A DNA stretch of 27,650 nucleotides from Saccoglossus kowalevskii (GCF_000003605.2 NW_003135352.1:119861-147510), one strand, 5' to 3'. Positions 1-9,864 are shown, counted from the first letter of the stretch. The notes: a model not told the origin generated them from the sequence alone. Program-made: numbers and translations.

Positions 1-200
1 ATGCGCATAGCAAGTTGTAGTCAAGTTGTAGTTTATTTTCAGTCACAAAAATTGTGAGTCCAAACCTCTTGTGGAGTAAATAAGCGGAAGCGATGATGGG
101 TAGAAGGGAAAAAGGACAATGCCGATAAGACTTCTACCTTTCATGCTGTAACATAACCCAGTAACGCACTGTTATGTAAATAAACTCGGTTTTACTACAG

Positions 201-389
201 TTGCTGGTACGCCAAATGTTGATGGAGGATGGAGTGTTTGGTCATCGTATGGATCGTGTAGTCTGTCTTGCGGAGGAGGAACGAAACAACGATCTCGAGT
301 ATGTAACAATCCATCTCGTGTTGGAGATGGTGCCGATTGTGCGGGGAGTAGTGTGGAAAACATTGATTGTAACACACAAGGTTGCCCAG
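201..389 (+). CDS. Exon encoding TSP1 repeat 1
   Basis: The exon is 189 bp, phase 1 in and out, with acceptor ...actacag and donor gtatgt. After a six-residue lead it encodes a complete thrombospondin type-1 repeat: a WSVW start, six cysteines, the CSLSCG motif, and the usual CNNPS...GADC core. CSLSCG fits the CxxS/TCG O-fucosylation motif of TSP1 repeats, and WSVW is a C-mannosylation-type WxxW motif. It is the longest of the five repeat exons. No in-frame ATG is needed, because the acceptor places it as an internal exon. Confidence 0.88.
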
Positions 390-3300
390 GTATGTTTTCC
401 ACGTTAAAGCGGGGGAGTCGTCACCTGCGTATGCGCCAGATTGCCATAGGGTGTCATCGTTTACAAACAAGCGTCTACCCATGATCCTTTGCGTTTTAGC
501 GTGTGCTGTTATCATCGCTTGGGACTCAATTTCCGCTTATGCGCAGATGACGACCCTCCCGCTTTAAACAATGAAACATATAATTGTAGGTATGTTTCCG
601 TGAATTGCTTTAGCATAACACGTGTTCTATGTGCATGTATACGTGTATGACTAATATATTTATTATACAAGACTCGTAGGGTATTTTTGAACAAATAGAC
701 ATTTTTAATGGAAACAGAACGAAGACAAATCAAGAATGCGCACAGTCAATAGAAAATCGTTTTTTCTTCTATCTTTGTACTTCATCTTTATATTTAATGT
801 TTTTCATCTACGTGTTTATTTCGTTGTTTTTTTCGTTAAATCCGAATTTATCTCGATAGTTGATGGTGGCTGGAGTGACTGGGGCGAATGGAATTCGTGC
901 TACCCGGAATGCGGATATGGTTGGAGTTTACGCTTCCGGGATTGCAATAACCCACTTCCGGAAAATGGCGGACTTGAATGTATAGGGGATGACTACCAGT
1001 ACACACAGTGTTTCACTGCCTGTCCCATAGGTAAGTATAATGGTGATTTTCTGACACCGACATGTGACCTGCCCGATTGTGTTATTCCTAGTGAGTACCA
1101 ACTACTGAACTACTGATTATTTATGGGGTAAAATCGAAGTGATTTTAAGTCTACATTTAGTATTTTGAGAACATGGATTTATTATTCATACGCACTTGCT
1201 ATATACTTTATAGTTGATGGTGGATGGTCGGAGTGGTATCCAGGCGCGTGTTCCGCATCCTGTGGAAATGGTACAATAGCCTATACAAGAGAATGCAACA
1301 ACCCAGCACCGCAAAACGGCGGTGCTGATTGTTACGGTGAGGCACAGAAAGAAGAAGTATGTGTCTCTGGTGTCCCATGTCCAGGTATGATATAATTTAG
1401 ATGTTGCATTTCAGAGGATAGTTTGTCAGGATTTAGTATTCGCTCAAATCATTACGCATGATGCCTTTAAATATGTAATATGTGCTATTTCCTCTCAATT
1501 TATGCTCCTATTAATATTTCATAGTTGATGGTGGGTATTCCGATTGGGGAGAGTGGGAAGAGTGCTCATTGTCTTGCGGTGTTGGACACCAAACACGGTC
1601 TAGGTTATGTGACAACCCTGAACCAGAATATGGCGGTCAGAATTGTCAGCATCTAGGATCTTATTTGCAGACCCAGTCTTGTAACGAACAACACTGTCCA
1701 GTTGGTAGGTCGAATTTAATACAATTGTTCCCTTGTCGTATTTGAAACACGTTCTGGTATAACCATCGCCATAAAAAGACTTACCACAGAAAGCCGTGGT
1801 TAAATACATATACACTGTAGTATTCAGTAGCTTGAATTGGAAATCCATCAGCCCGCGTGTCCTCCATCATTTACAGGGAACCAATAAATCAACTTGTGGA
1901 ATCTGATCATGACTTGTAATCAGTGCTCCTTCTAAAAAGAGCGACGATTTGTCATGTCCAATCATGAATATGCAAATAATCTCTTTCGAATACAAACCAT
2001 GTAGTTGCATATTTTACATATTTTTGTATAATTTCGTTGTTGATTTTGGTCAAAAAGGACAAAATTTGCTATTGACTACTAATTTTGATTAACATTTATG
2101 AAAAAATACGCAAATAGTTTTCAAAAGTGACGTTTGAATGGTTAAATCATGTGGTGTTATGTCGATGTATACAAATGTTTTTCACTAAAAGAATCGACCG
2201 CTGATTTACAACGTCAGTTTTATGATAGCTATTTATATTTATATCTACAGCCATTCACAAATATACATGAATTAGTAAGGAAATGCATATGCTTTTTTCG
2301 TTCGTTCGTTCGTTCGTTAATTTACGTTCACAGAGCCCGTTGTGTACTATTTCTAAACAGTGCTACAATAAACTACATTGTTTTTCAGACGGTGGTTGGG
2401 GTAATTGGGGAGAATGGGGTGAATGCACTCTAGACTGCGCCGATGGAGTTCAAGTCCGTTTAAGGTTATGCGATAATCCCAAACCGATGTATGGAGGAGC
2501 TGATTGCATTGGAGAAGATTCCATGGAGCAACTGTGTGATTTACTACCATCATGTAACTATGGTAAGTTCCTATACTACATGCATAACTGTTACGAAATG
2601 CATTATGCCGTGTAGTCGGAGTTGTGGACGTAAACAATACTCAATAACTACGATCTCCCGGTAGGCAAAGACTACGCATTGTTGTCCTTGATACTATATT
2701 TTTACATCATTTTAATCATTTCGTGGTCATTGTATGAATACTATATTTGTCTTTGATAATACATATTTTCTTCATAACAGGTCCTGATATTATTGAGGTT
2801 CCGGGTAAGTTGTACAATCATTGTTAACAGTATCAATGTGTTTTTCAGTGAGATTCACGTCAGATCATTTGTGTAATATACAAGAATATCTATTCTGATG
2901 TTTTAGCTGATCCAAAACGTAAACAAGCTATTAAGATCATTACGTATGACATGTGCAAAACCGTTACATATTTATCGAGGATTGAATGGAAATATTACAG
3001 AACATAATTTACTTTACATTGTGATTTCGTTTTAGTGTTGGATCCGATACTGGAAACAGCCGATATTTTCTACCCCATGGACAACATGCAGAATAAGAAA
3101 ATATTTGGAATTCCCCATAACATCGACACAAAGACAAATGCTGCGTTAGTTGATTTTGCTCGATATGGAAGGTCCCTAAGTCTACAAGAAGGCGACTGGG
3201 TGCAAGGAGGTATGTTCTTCGATTTCAGATTTGAGATATTGAGCTATTATATAACAGTATATTTTAGATTTATTATTGATTATGACGTCTCATTTTGTTT

Positions 3301-6300
3301 GATACTGGATGTTGAAAATATAATGTATTATATTTTAATATTTGTTCGACGAAACAACGAAATTCTGCTTAAAACACTGCGATGGAAATAGTTGCTTTCT
3401 GTATTGTTAAATTCTTTCGCTTTGATGCAAGAATTACAGTACTTCACCAAGAAAAATAATAATTTTGTAATTTCATTTAGCTTCTTTCAATCATCCTTCA
3501 AAACAAATAACCTGCAAACATGTAGAAAATAAGCCAAATTATCGGTTATAGTGAATACATTTTGTTATGAGATATTCTTAATATGTTTTATAATTTTTTT
3601 GTCAAAGTCAGTTGTTTTCAGGTTTTTCCTCCAAAACGAACAAAAATTACAGTATCGAAAACGGAAAGATTTTATATTAGTGTTTTTATATTTTTCATCC
3701 AACGTAACACAATCTTAGTGGAAATTTGCGTCCAACGTCCAATTGTATAAGTTACTCCTTCCATAGACTGATGGTGGAGTACTATTGTTTGGACCATGGA
3801 TATGCCAATGCTACCAGTATTGCGTACTTCATATTGACAAGATGTCTTGCATTGCCTATACTAAACACTTTAAAACTGTAATGTATATATACATAAACAA
3901 AAACATTTAATTGCAGGGAATTATGCAAACTCCTGTTTGTCTTCACCAATGATGTGCAATGGCGGCTTTACAGTCTCGTTTTGGTTGAAGGTTGGTGTAG
4001 AAAATCAACCATTAGGGTAAGTAATACGGAACTGATACACTACTAGACTAGACTAGACTAGACTAGACTGTGAATGTCTGTAAATGTAAATGTATGTGTA
4101 CCAGTATTATGTTTTCTAAAACATTACCATAGTTAATTACCATATTATACACCATCCCTCGTTGATTTATAAGAGAAACACATCTTTGAATATTCCATTC
4201 TTCAATATGGCAAACCAGTAATGTAAGTTTTTACTTGTTAAGTAATCTAGCCATACGCTAGTCGAAATAAGTAATAGTGTTGATGAATACATGTATATAT
4301 AAATATGGTTGTAGAATATTGAAAGGTCTTACAAGACAATCGTAATCAAGCATTTGAATACTGTTTTCTGTTCAATCATGTACATAGCATTCTTCTTACT
4401 CCCGGCTTCCTCTCATTCAGGAACAACTTTGTCTTTGACACAGGATCGTCACAGGGTTTTTCAGTTTATATTCGTAAGAATAAGTTACTGAAGGCAATTG
4501 TACGGTATGGAGAGAGAGAATACTCGGTTGATATGCCATCTAATGTATTGAATGTACCTATATGGCATCACATAGCGATTACTGCATCGCCCCTGAATGG
4601 ACTCATGATGTATTACAAAGGTGAGATAGAATCGTATTTTTTCAGCTGTGTTACTCTTCTTTTGGAATGTTTGTTTCAATGTATGGACAACCAGGAGTTA
4701 ATTTTTTACTAAACGCGCTTTCCACGAAATCAGTCTAAAAATGAATGACAATTTTTTGATAGACACTAGACTAAGTTTATTCAAATTTGAAAAGATATTT
4801 CCATTCTTCTGATTTAGAAATATATATAATAACAAACATTTATATAATCTATTTGTAAGAACATCGTCGCCATTTTTGTTACCCTTAAAGCAGTATGATC
4901 ATCATCTGTCTACTCTTCAACTATGTACCAAAGGTACTGGGAACTGTGGACGCTATGATCGTAGAGAATGAAACAAAACAAGTCGGGAAGTTGTTGCTCT
5001 CAAGGTGTTGACAGAGACCATTTGTGTATGGTGGGGAAAATGTGTTAAATTCTCATTGTACGATTGAAATACCGTTGTTTACAGTAATCTACTTTGCCAT
5101 TCTGTGTACCAGCCATTAGATGACATTCACTAAAATAAATAAAAACACTAATACATTTTGGAAGACTTGAAATTAGATTTACAATACATGTCTTCTATTG
5201 GTCTTCATTTTTCGTTTCATGGACACATAACTTGTAAACTCTGTCCACCTGTTCACATGTCAGCGTTTTATTTCTTTTTTGTCACATGTTCTTGGAAAAT
5301 ATGATCGGAAAAAAGTTCCTTTACATTTTCATGCAGGTCAGCCATTCAACTGGGATTACTTTGGACGAACGTCACCCCGAGGCTCTGACGATGTTCTCAC
5401 CAATTTCACAATCGGTAAAGCTAACGGCGATCAGGCTGCTCGTTTTGTTGGTGAAATAGACGAAGTTGCCATCTGGTATCAGCCACTAAAAGCAGATGAG
5501 ATTTATCAAATTTTCCGAGCAGGTGGGTCATGTATTCAACCGACGTACTGCTCATTGGTTGGTTCAAACGTGTCGTTTTGTGCTGTGTAGTGTAATATGA
5601 ACAGAATCAATTCAGTAGTACATGCAAATTAGTTCTGAAATAATTAAAATATTACAATGTAGTGGAATGAATTCAAATATACTAAACAACACATATTCTT
5701 TCCTCTTCCAGTTCCCCCGGATTGCCAAGACTGTGACCATAGGGCAACGTGCGAGGACGGAGTAGGCTGTGTCTGTGCTATCGGTTATATCGGCGATGGC
5801 TATATGTGTTATAAAGATTATGGTGGGTTGTCATAGAAACTGTTGTACAATGCATGTATAATCATTCAACCTACAATATCAGGTCCTTAAAATACTAGTA
5901 GTTGTAAAGCTTTCTTAAGGAGCGGCTGTCGTCGCGCAGCGTAGGGTATATGGGTCTCATGGCGGCGTACACAACACGTGTAAAATACATTCATTTGATT
6001 GTTTACGTAAAATTTGAGTACGCGCTGCGCGACGATCTCAGCCCTTCAGTAAATATGATATTGTAGGGTCACGAATTTGATATACTTTTCACCTTTATGT
6101 CCGTCTCTGCGGCTTGGGTTAAAACTAACGCATGGTCCTAATCTGTGTGCATGTCCTGGCTCAACTACTTAAAACACCCATTATCGCCAGTTATAGTTAT
6201 TCTTGAGGACATTACTACATATTCATACGCGTTTAACCTGCCAACAGAGACTCGTCAAAATATTAACATTAATATAATTTCTAGCAGTAATTTGTGAATC

Positions 6301-9300
6301 ATAGTGTAAAAACTCATTGATCCATTGGTGTATTTAGCAATTGTCAGCCATGAGGTCAAAGGTTCAATCTGCTTTCGATAACCATTCAAAAGTGTTATTA
6401 CACTGCTTTATTTCAATGAACTTCCATGGTGTATAGGGTGAAGCCTGTCTATGTGAACTCTTTTGGGATATAAAATACGACACGAAATAAAATGTCCAAG
6501 CCAAGAAGAGTTCGAGTAGAAATGTTGTTTTCGCAAAAGCACGTGAATGTAAAGAAAAAATGCCATTTGATATATCACTTACACATTTCTAATATTTTAG
6601 ACTTTGCGCAGGACCTACAGTTGTCGCCGGTACCTGTTCCACTTTATTTCTGGCCAATGGACATCATACAAGACCAATCTATAGTCGGTAGTTCTCCAGT
6701 CATCACGAAAGGTCAAATGTTAGTTTCCAACGGTGTAGAAGATGGTGCCGTTAGTTTTAATGGTCGACGTGATTGGGTTAAAGTTGGTGAGTAGAAAGTT
6801 ATAACCATTCAGAAATAATGATAATAAGGTATATTTTAATTAAAAACAACTATTTCAAGGGGTTTGTCATTATGACGACATAAGTGTCTCAGTCATCATA
6901 ATTAGTTTCTTCAGTGATTAATATTATTTTTGACAAAGGCATTTTGACTGATATGTATGTTTGGCGACGTGTTGATACCTTATTGGACACGCAAACAGTC
7001 GCAAGCAATCAAAACATTGTCGACATTGAGAACAGAAGTTAATATCAGAATCTGATTGGCGGAAATCCCAGACATTGACGATATGTCTTAGTCTCTTCAT
7101 ACAGGCGTCATCTGAACCTAGAATTCTTATCTATCTGAATGTATGTCTGTATTCGAGCAGATGAAAAGAGCGTGAGACTAGCCTCGGTTGGTGAGGCGTC
7201 GCCTTGAACAAGTTCTGCCTCTTATGGACGTACGATTTTTTTTCCAAATTAAGAATACACAGATTTGACGATCCCGATACATATGTTTGCTTGAGAGATA
7301 AGACTAATACCAGAGACATAGTTACAATTCGTGATACTGCAAATGACATCACATTGAGCTAACCAAATTTTACGGTTTATTTGTTTATTGTTTATTACAT
7401 ATTGGTACATATGGTCTACTTCGTTCTTCTGTGTTTCAGGTAATTTCCGTGGACAGTGTTTAAGCTACCCTGATGCCTGCTCAAATGGTTTCACAATATC
7501 TTTCTGGATGAAGTTTTATGGACGCGGTGTGGACCGATTCAAAAACTTTATTCTCTCAACAGGTGCACAGGTAAGACCCCGAACTTTCACAATACGCCAA
7601 TATTTTGTTAAATAGTGTGTTTTCTTTAATTAGTTGAAATTAACGTTCAAACCGATGCCTATATTGACAGGGACACTAAATCTACTGATTAACTGGAAAT
7701 TGATGTAATTGCTACTGAGATTCAGAAGCTATTTCATTTCAACAAAATAGTCTTTCATTTGACATCTATGTTGTTCGTATTGACTTTGCTTTATTGTGTA
7801 GGCAGATGACCACACAGGGTTGTACATGTATGCGTTGCAAGGTAACCATTTTATTGGAGTACAGACAACAGCTATGATGTATCAGATAACCTACCCATAC
7901 AACACGCTGTACTGGAGTCATTACGTCATTGGATGGTCTACAGAGAATGGTCTCAACTTGTATATAGATGGAGAGGTACAGTACAAGTGATTGCAAACTA
8001 AGCCCAATTAAAAAATATTGAAATATGAGTTTAGTAATTCCTATTTTATTAGGTATTACAATTTAATTTAGTATCTTATTTATTATACCATGATGTGTCT
8101 GTTTGCAAATGTTAAACAACCAACAACGGAAGGTTAATTTATGAGCGCGTATCCGAGAATTTCATACAGGGCCACCGTTTCTTGAAAACAGCTTAGCGTC
8201 GGTTGATTAACATCAATATATATACACAATGGTTTATTAATAATATAATTCACTGGAAGATCATCCGCACAAGATTTTATTAGAAAGAAAATGGGAGATG
8301 AATATGTGCCACCTGTCAAATTAAACCGCCACAGTCGTGGTTCAACGCGTTTTAATTCCGTGTAAACAAACTTTGTATTTTACATGCGTTGTATACATCG
8401 TATTAAGCTCACGTCGAACTCGAACTCGCCTATGAAACTTTGTGATTTTCTGTCCGATTGTTATCAAGAAAAAACTTCGTATGAATACGAAATTTATCTG
8501 ACCCTTATAAATCTATCTCACCCCATAGTGTTTGTTTGTTTTTAGATTGTTGCATCGAGCCTGGGAGAACCAAAACATGTTTCACTGAATCGTAAATCTG
8601 TTTTTGCCGTGGGTAAACCAAACCATTTTAATACATGGAACGGAAGATTCGTGATGGATAACTTGGCTGTATGGGACCAAGAACTTGAAGCGGATCAAGT
8701 AGATGCTGTTATGATGGGCGGAGGTAGTACATTTTCTTTATCATGCTCGAATAATATTATTAGGCTAATTGTGTTTGTTTGCGTAGTGTTAGTTTCTTGA
8801 ATAATAGTTTAGTTAGATAATTGTTCTGCTTATCATACGAACCTAATATGTCTACATTAAACTAGCCGCAAAACTATCTCATTTATATTTTATAAGAAAT
8901 TCTTTGGTATTCAAAGAACAAGCGAGTATTTTTACTGTAACAGACTTTCATTTTGTTGCTTATCTTGTTCAATTGCTTTTGGTATTGGCTTATACTGATT
9001 TGATAGCTCGCGTCACGAAACAGTATGGCTGCCTTTAATTAATTAGTGTTATTTAATGCTACTTCTTACAAAATGTAATGTGTTAATTGTACTTGACATA
9101 CAAATACTGTTTGTACATCTCCTGTGATTCTATGATAACGTTTCACTGATAAGAAGGAATCAAAATATAGTTATCTATACAGATGGCATATCAAAAGATA
9201 GATTTAATATAACACTGTATTACAATATTCTTTGCTAACAATCTATGCTGAGGTGTCTGCGTAGGAAAATACGTAATTGTTTTTGTTTTCAAGATTGAAT

Positions 9301-9773
9301 TGTTGATTCATATATTGTCATGAATTTTAAAAAGCTATATATGAATTGATTGATTTATTTATAGATTACGATTACGTCAATATTGCCATCCCTGTTTGAC
9401 AATATCAGAAACACGTCATGGTTGCGAATATATAATAGCATTATATCATTCATTGCGTAGATTTTGGTTCATGTAAAATGGATACTAAGCTAAGTCCAAT
9501 GAAAGGAGTACATACAATATCGAATACAATTAGGACAAACAATTCAACACGATAGTCGATAGTGTGCACAATCTTTCTAACAAAATCACTCGCAATTTTC
9601 CATTCATTATACAATCACATTTTGTCTTTCCCTTATCGTATTATGTTCTGATCTATTTGTGTGTTTTTTTTTTAGTTGGCGATGTATCATCATATCAAAG
9701 ACGTCATGCCCGTTCACCTGAGAAATTCAGATCGTTAAACAAGAAAAGATTATCGCTAATGAGAAAGAAATAA
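201..9773 (+). CDS. Multi-exon gene: 5x TSP1, LamG, EGF, LamG extracellular protein (5' partial)
   Basis: Sixteen exons join into one uninterrupted frame of 815 residues plus TAA: 201-389, 860-1030, 1214-1384, 1525-1704, 2389-2562, 2781-2804, 3036-3209, 3917-4016, 4421-4620, 5337-5522, 5712-5822, 6601-6786, 7440-7570, 7802-7975, 8546-8723, 9676-9773. Every junction is GT...AG and the phases agree throughout. Approximate layout: TSP1 repeats 1-295, microexon linker 296-303, LamG-like 304-523, EGF 524-560, LamG-like 561-783, basic tail 784-815. The first exon opens on a split codon, so the start, any signal peptide and perhaps more TSP1 repeats lie upstream of the window. No transmembrane segment is present in this part, so a secreted or matrix protein is inferred. 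TSP1 and LamG modules usually bind glycans, matrix or receptors, but no ligand can be read here. Introns are 140-952 bp. The 778-bp intron at 5823-6600 carries an inverted-repeat element; I see nothing else coding in the long introns. I recognise the domain families, not a named orthologue. Confidence 0.9.
860..1030 (+). CDS. Exon encoding TSP1 repeat 2
   Basis: The exon is 171 bp, phase 1-1, and begins directly after ...tctcgatag. It encodes VDGGWSDWGEW, then six cysteines and CNNPLPENGG, ending at donor gtaagt. Two overlapping WxxW motifs are present. The usual O-fucose acceptor is replaced by Glu (CYPECG), so POFUT2-type modification is not expected here. The frame stays open past the donor to a second strong donor 60 bp downstream, described as a separate feature. 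Confidence 0.9.
1031..1090 (+). CDS. Possible in-frame extension of the TSP1-2 exon (alternative 5' splice site)
   Basis: The reading frame of the TSP1-2 exon runs without a stop into the 183-bp intron. Exactly 60 bp after the gtaagt donor it meets a second consensus donor (gtgagt at 1091), also in phase 1. Use of this site would insert 20 residues, including two cysteines (TCDLPDC), without changing the downstream frame. This is inference from splice-site strength and phase; a chance open stretch of 20 codons is quite possible. Confidence 0.3.
1214..1384 (+). CDS. Exon encoding TSP1 repeat 3
   Basis: The exon is 171 bp, phase 1-1, with acceptor ...ctttatag and donor gtatga. It encodes VDGGWSEW, six cysteines, the CSASCG O-fucosylation-type motif and CNNPAPQNGGADC, the classic group-1 TSP1 pattern. 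It is the same length as repeat 2, as expected from exon-wise tandem duplication. Confidence 0.9.
1525..1704 (+). CDS. Exon encoding TSP1 repeat 4
   Basis: The exon is 180 bp, phase 1-1, between ...atttcatag and donor gtaggt. It encodes VDGGYSDWGEW, CSLSCG, CDNPEPEYGG and six cysteines in all. The first tryptophan of the Trp ladder is Tyr here, leaving one WxxW motif. The O-fucosylation motif is intact. Confidence 0.89.
2296..2318 (+). repeat. (TTCG)n microsatellite
   Basis: About five perfect TTCG units lie in the intron between TSP1 repeats 4 and 5, roughly 70 bp upstream of the acceptor. It is a simple repeat with no sign of function. Confidence 0.9.
2389..2562 (+). CDS. Exon encoding TSP1 repeat 5
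   Basis: The exon is 174 bp, phase 1-1, after a good polypyrimidine tract (...tttttcag) and before gtaagt. It encodes DGGWGNWGEW, six cysteines and CDNPKPMYGGADC. The CxxS/TCG motif has degenerated to CTLDCA, so this repeat should not be O-fucosylated, although its WxxW motifs remain. It is the last TSP1 module before the linker and LamG exons. Confidence 0.9.
2781..2804 (+). CDS. 24-bp microexon, linker GPDIIEVP
   Basis: A 24-bp segment lies between a good acceptor (...ttcataacag) and a perfect donor (gtaagt), phase 1 on both sides. It encodes eight residues (GPDIIEVP) between the last TSP1 repeat and the first LamG-like domain. Its symmetric phase keeps the frame whether it is included or skipped, so inclusion is supported by splice sites rather than required by the frame. 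Confidence 0.65.
3036..3209 (+). CDS. LamG-like domain 1, first exon
   Basis: The exon is 174 bp, phase 1-1. It encodes the first strands of a concanavalin A/LamG-type jelly roll (DIFYPMDNMQ...VDFARYGRSLSL...DWVQG). It aligns by eye with the first exon of LamG domain 2 (YFWPMDIIQ...VSFNGRRDWVKV) and ends at the same structural point in the same phase. Confidence 0.85.
3917..4016 (+). CDS. LamG-like domain 1, second exon
   Basis: The exon is 100 bp, phase 1 in and phase 2 out. It encodes a cysteine pair followed by GGFTVSFWLK, a signature strand of LamG-like/pentraxin-type jelly rolls. The same CxxxxxxC then GF-T-SFW arrangement recurs in LamG domain 2. The donor is gtaagt after GG. Confidence 0.87.
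4041..4070 (+). repeat. (CTAGA)n microsatellite
   Basis: About five perfect pentanucleotide units lie just inside the intron after the second LamG-1 exon. Simple repeat. Confidence 0.9.
4421..4620 (+). CDS. LamG-like domain 1, third exon
   Basis: The exon is 200 bp, phase 2 in and phase 1 out. It encodes the core of the jelly roll: NNFVFDTGSSQGFSVYI, LKAIVRYG, then PIWHHIAITASPLNGLMMYYKG. The W-HHIAIT and GL--YY-G pieces are typical of LamG_3/pentraxin-like folds. The donor is gtgaga. Confidence 0.87.
5337..5522 (+). CDS. LamG-like domain 1, last exon
   Basis: The exon is 186 bp, phase 1-1. It encodes FTIGKANGD, then FVGEIDEVAIW, then LKADEIYQIFRA. This is the closing strand and helix of the LamG-like fold, with the family signature G-IDEVAIW...L--DEI. 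The donor is gtgggt. Confidence 0.88.
5712..5822 (+). CDS. Compact EGF-like module exon
   Basis: The exon is 111 bp, phase 1-1, and encodes a 37-residue six-cysteine EGF-like module between the two LamG-like domains. The C-terminal signature is CVCAIGYIGDGYMC. The loop before the CxC is short, giving a compact EGF. I see no calcium-binding start (D-x-D/N-E), so a non-calcium type is likely. Confidence 0.88.
5915..6047. mobile_element. Short GC-rich inverted-repeat element (MITE-like), intronic copy
   Basis: An element of about 130 bp in the intron after the EGF exon. Its ends are inverted copies: TCGTCGCGCAGCG at 5929-5941 answers CGCTGCGCGACGA at 6023-6035, and outer GGCTG/CAGCC blocks extend the arms. 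Its GC content stands out from the AT-rich intron. A related copy lies at about 26096-26202. It has no coding capacity. The transposon family is uncertain, although TTAA-like bases occur at one edge of each copy. Confidence 0.6.
6601..6786 (+). CDS. LamG-like domain 2, first exon
   Basis: The exon is 186 bp, phase 1-1, after ...tttctaatattttag. It encodes a short proline/valine linker, then LYFWPMDIIQ and a stretch ending VSFNGRRDWVKV. It is the counterpart of the first LamG-1 exon. The donor is gtgagt. Confidence 0.87.
7440..7570 (+). CDS. LamG-like domain 2, second exon
   Basis: The exon is 131 bp, phase 1 in and phase 0 out. It encodes CLSYPDACSNGFTISFWMKF and then KNFILSTGAQ. It is the counterpart of the cysteine pair plus SFW strand in LamG 1, but it runs further before its intron. 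The donor is gtaaga. Confidence 0.88.
7802..7975 (+). CDS. LamG-like domain 2, third exon
   Basis: The exon is 174 bp, phase 0-0. The acceptor is the AG at 7800-7801. The AG four bases further on would shift the frame and is rejected. It encodes GLYMYALQGNHFIGVQ, then YWSHYVIGWSTENGLNLYIDGE, the GL-LYIDG strand of LamG-like folds. The donor is gtacag. Confidence 0.87.
8546..8723 (+). CDS. LamG-like domain 2, last exon
   Basis: The exon is 178 bp, phase 0 in and phase 1 out. It encodes VFAVGKPNHF, then GRFVMDNLAVWDQELEADQV, the closing G--MDNLAVW-Q-L signature of the fold. It is parallel to G-IDEVAIW in domain 1. Confidence 0.88.
9676..9773 (+). CDS. Terminal coding exon, basic tail and stop
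   Basis: The last coding exon enters in phase 1 after a long T tract (...tttttttag) and stops at TAA 9771-9773. It encodes a 32-residue tail with no domain similarity. The tail is very rich in Arg and Lys (YQRRHARSPEKFR, then NKKRLSLMRKK). RHAR matches a minimal furin-type RxxR site, and the basic cluster could bind heparan sulphate or other polyanions. Both are inference. Confidence 0.8.
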
Positions 9774-9858
9774 CTATGTAGGTATATATGGTAGAGGCGC
9801 ACGTTGTATATGTTTTCCCCTTAACACGTTTACATTCATTTCATGTGCTAACAATTCC

Positions 9859-9864
9859 ATTAAA
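9859..9864 (+). promoter_or_regulatory. Possible poly(A) signal ATTAAA
   Basis: An ATTAAA variant hexamer lies 86 bp past the TSP1/LamG stop codon. A canonical AATAAA lies further down at 10723-10728, beyond the assembly gap. Either could end the transcript. Weak evidence in AT-rich sequence. Confidence 0.2.

Noticed and set aside
1600-1848. Minus-strand 82-codon frame over TSP1 repeat 4
   Set aside because: It is antisense to a confident TSP1 exon and has no domain features.
6353-6366. AGGTCAAAGGTTCA, a DR2-like nuclear receptor site
   Set aside because: A single intronic match to a loose consensus, with no supporting sites nearby. Expected by chance in a window of this size.
7177-7206. 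GC-rich fold-back near gcctcggttggtgaggc, checked as a tRNA fragment
   Set aside because: No cloverleaf, anticodon arm or T-arm motif could be placed. No tRNA was found anywhere in the window.
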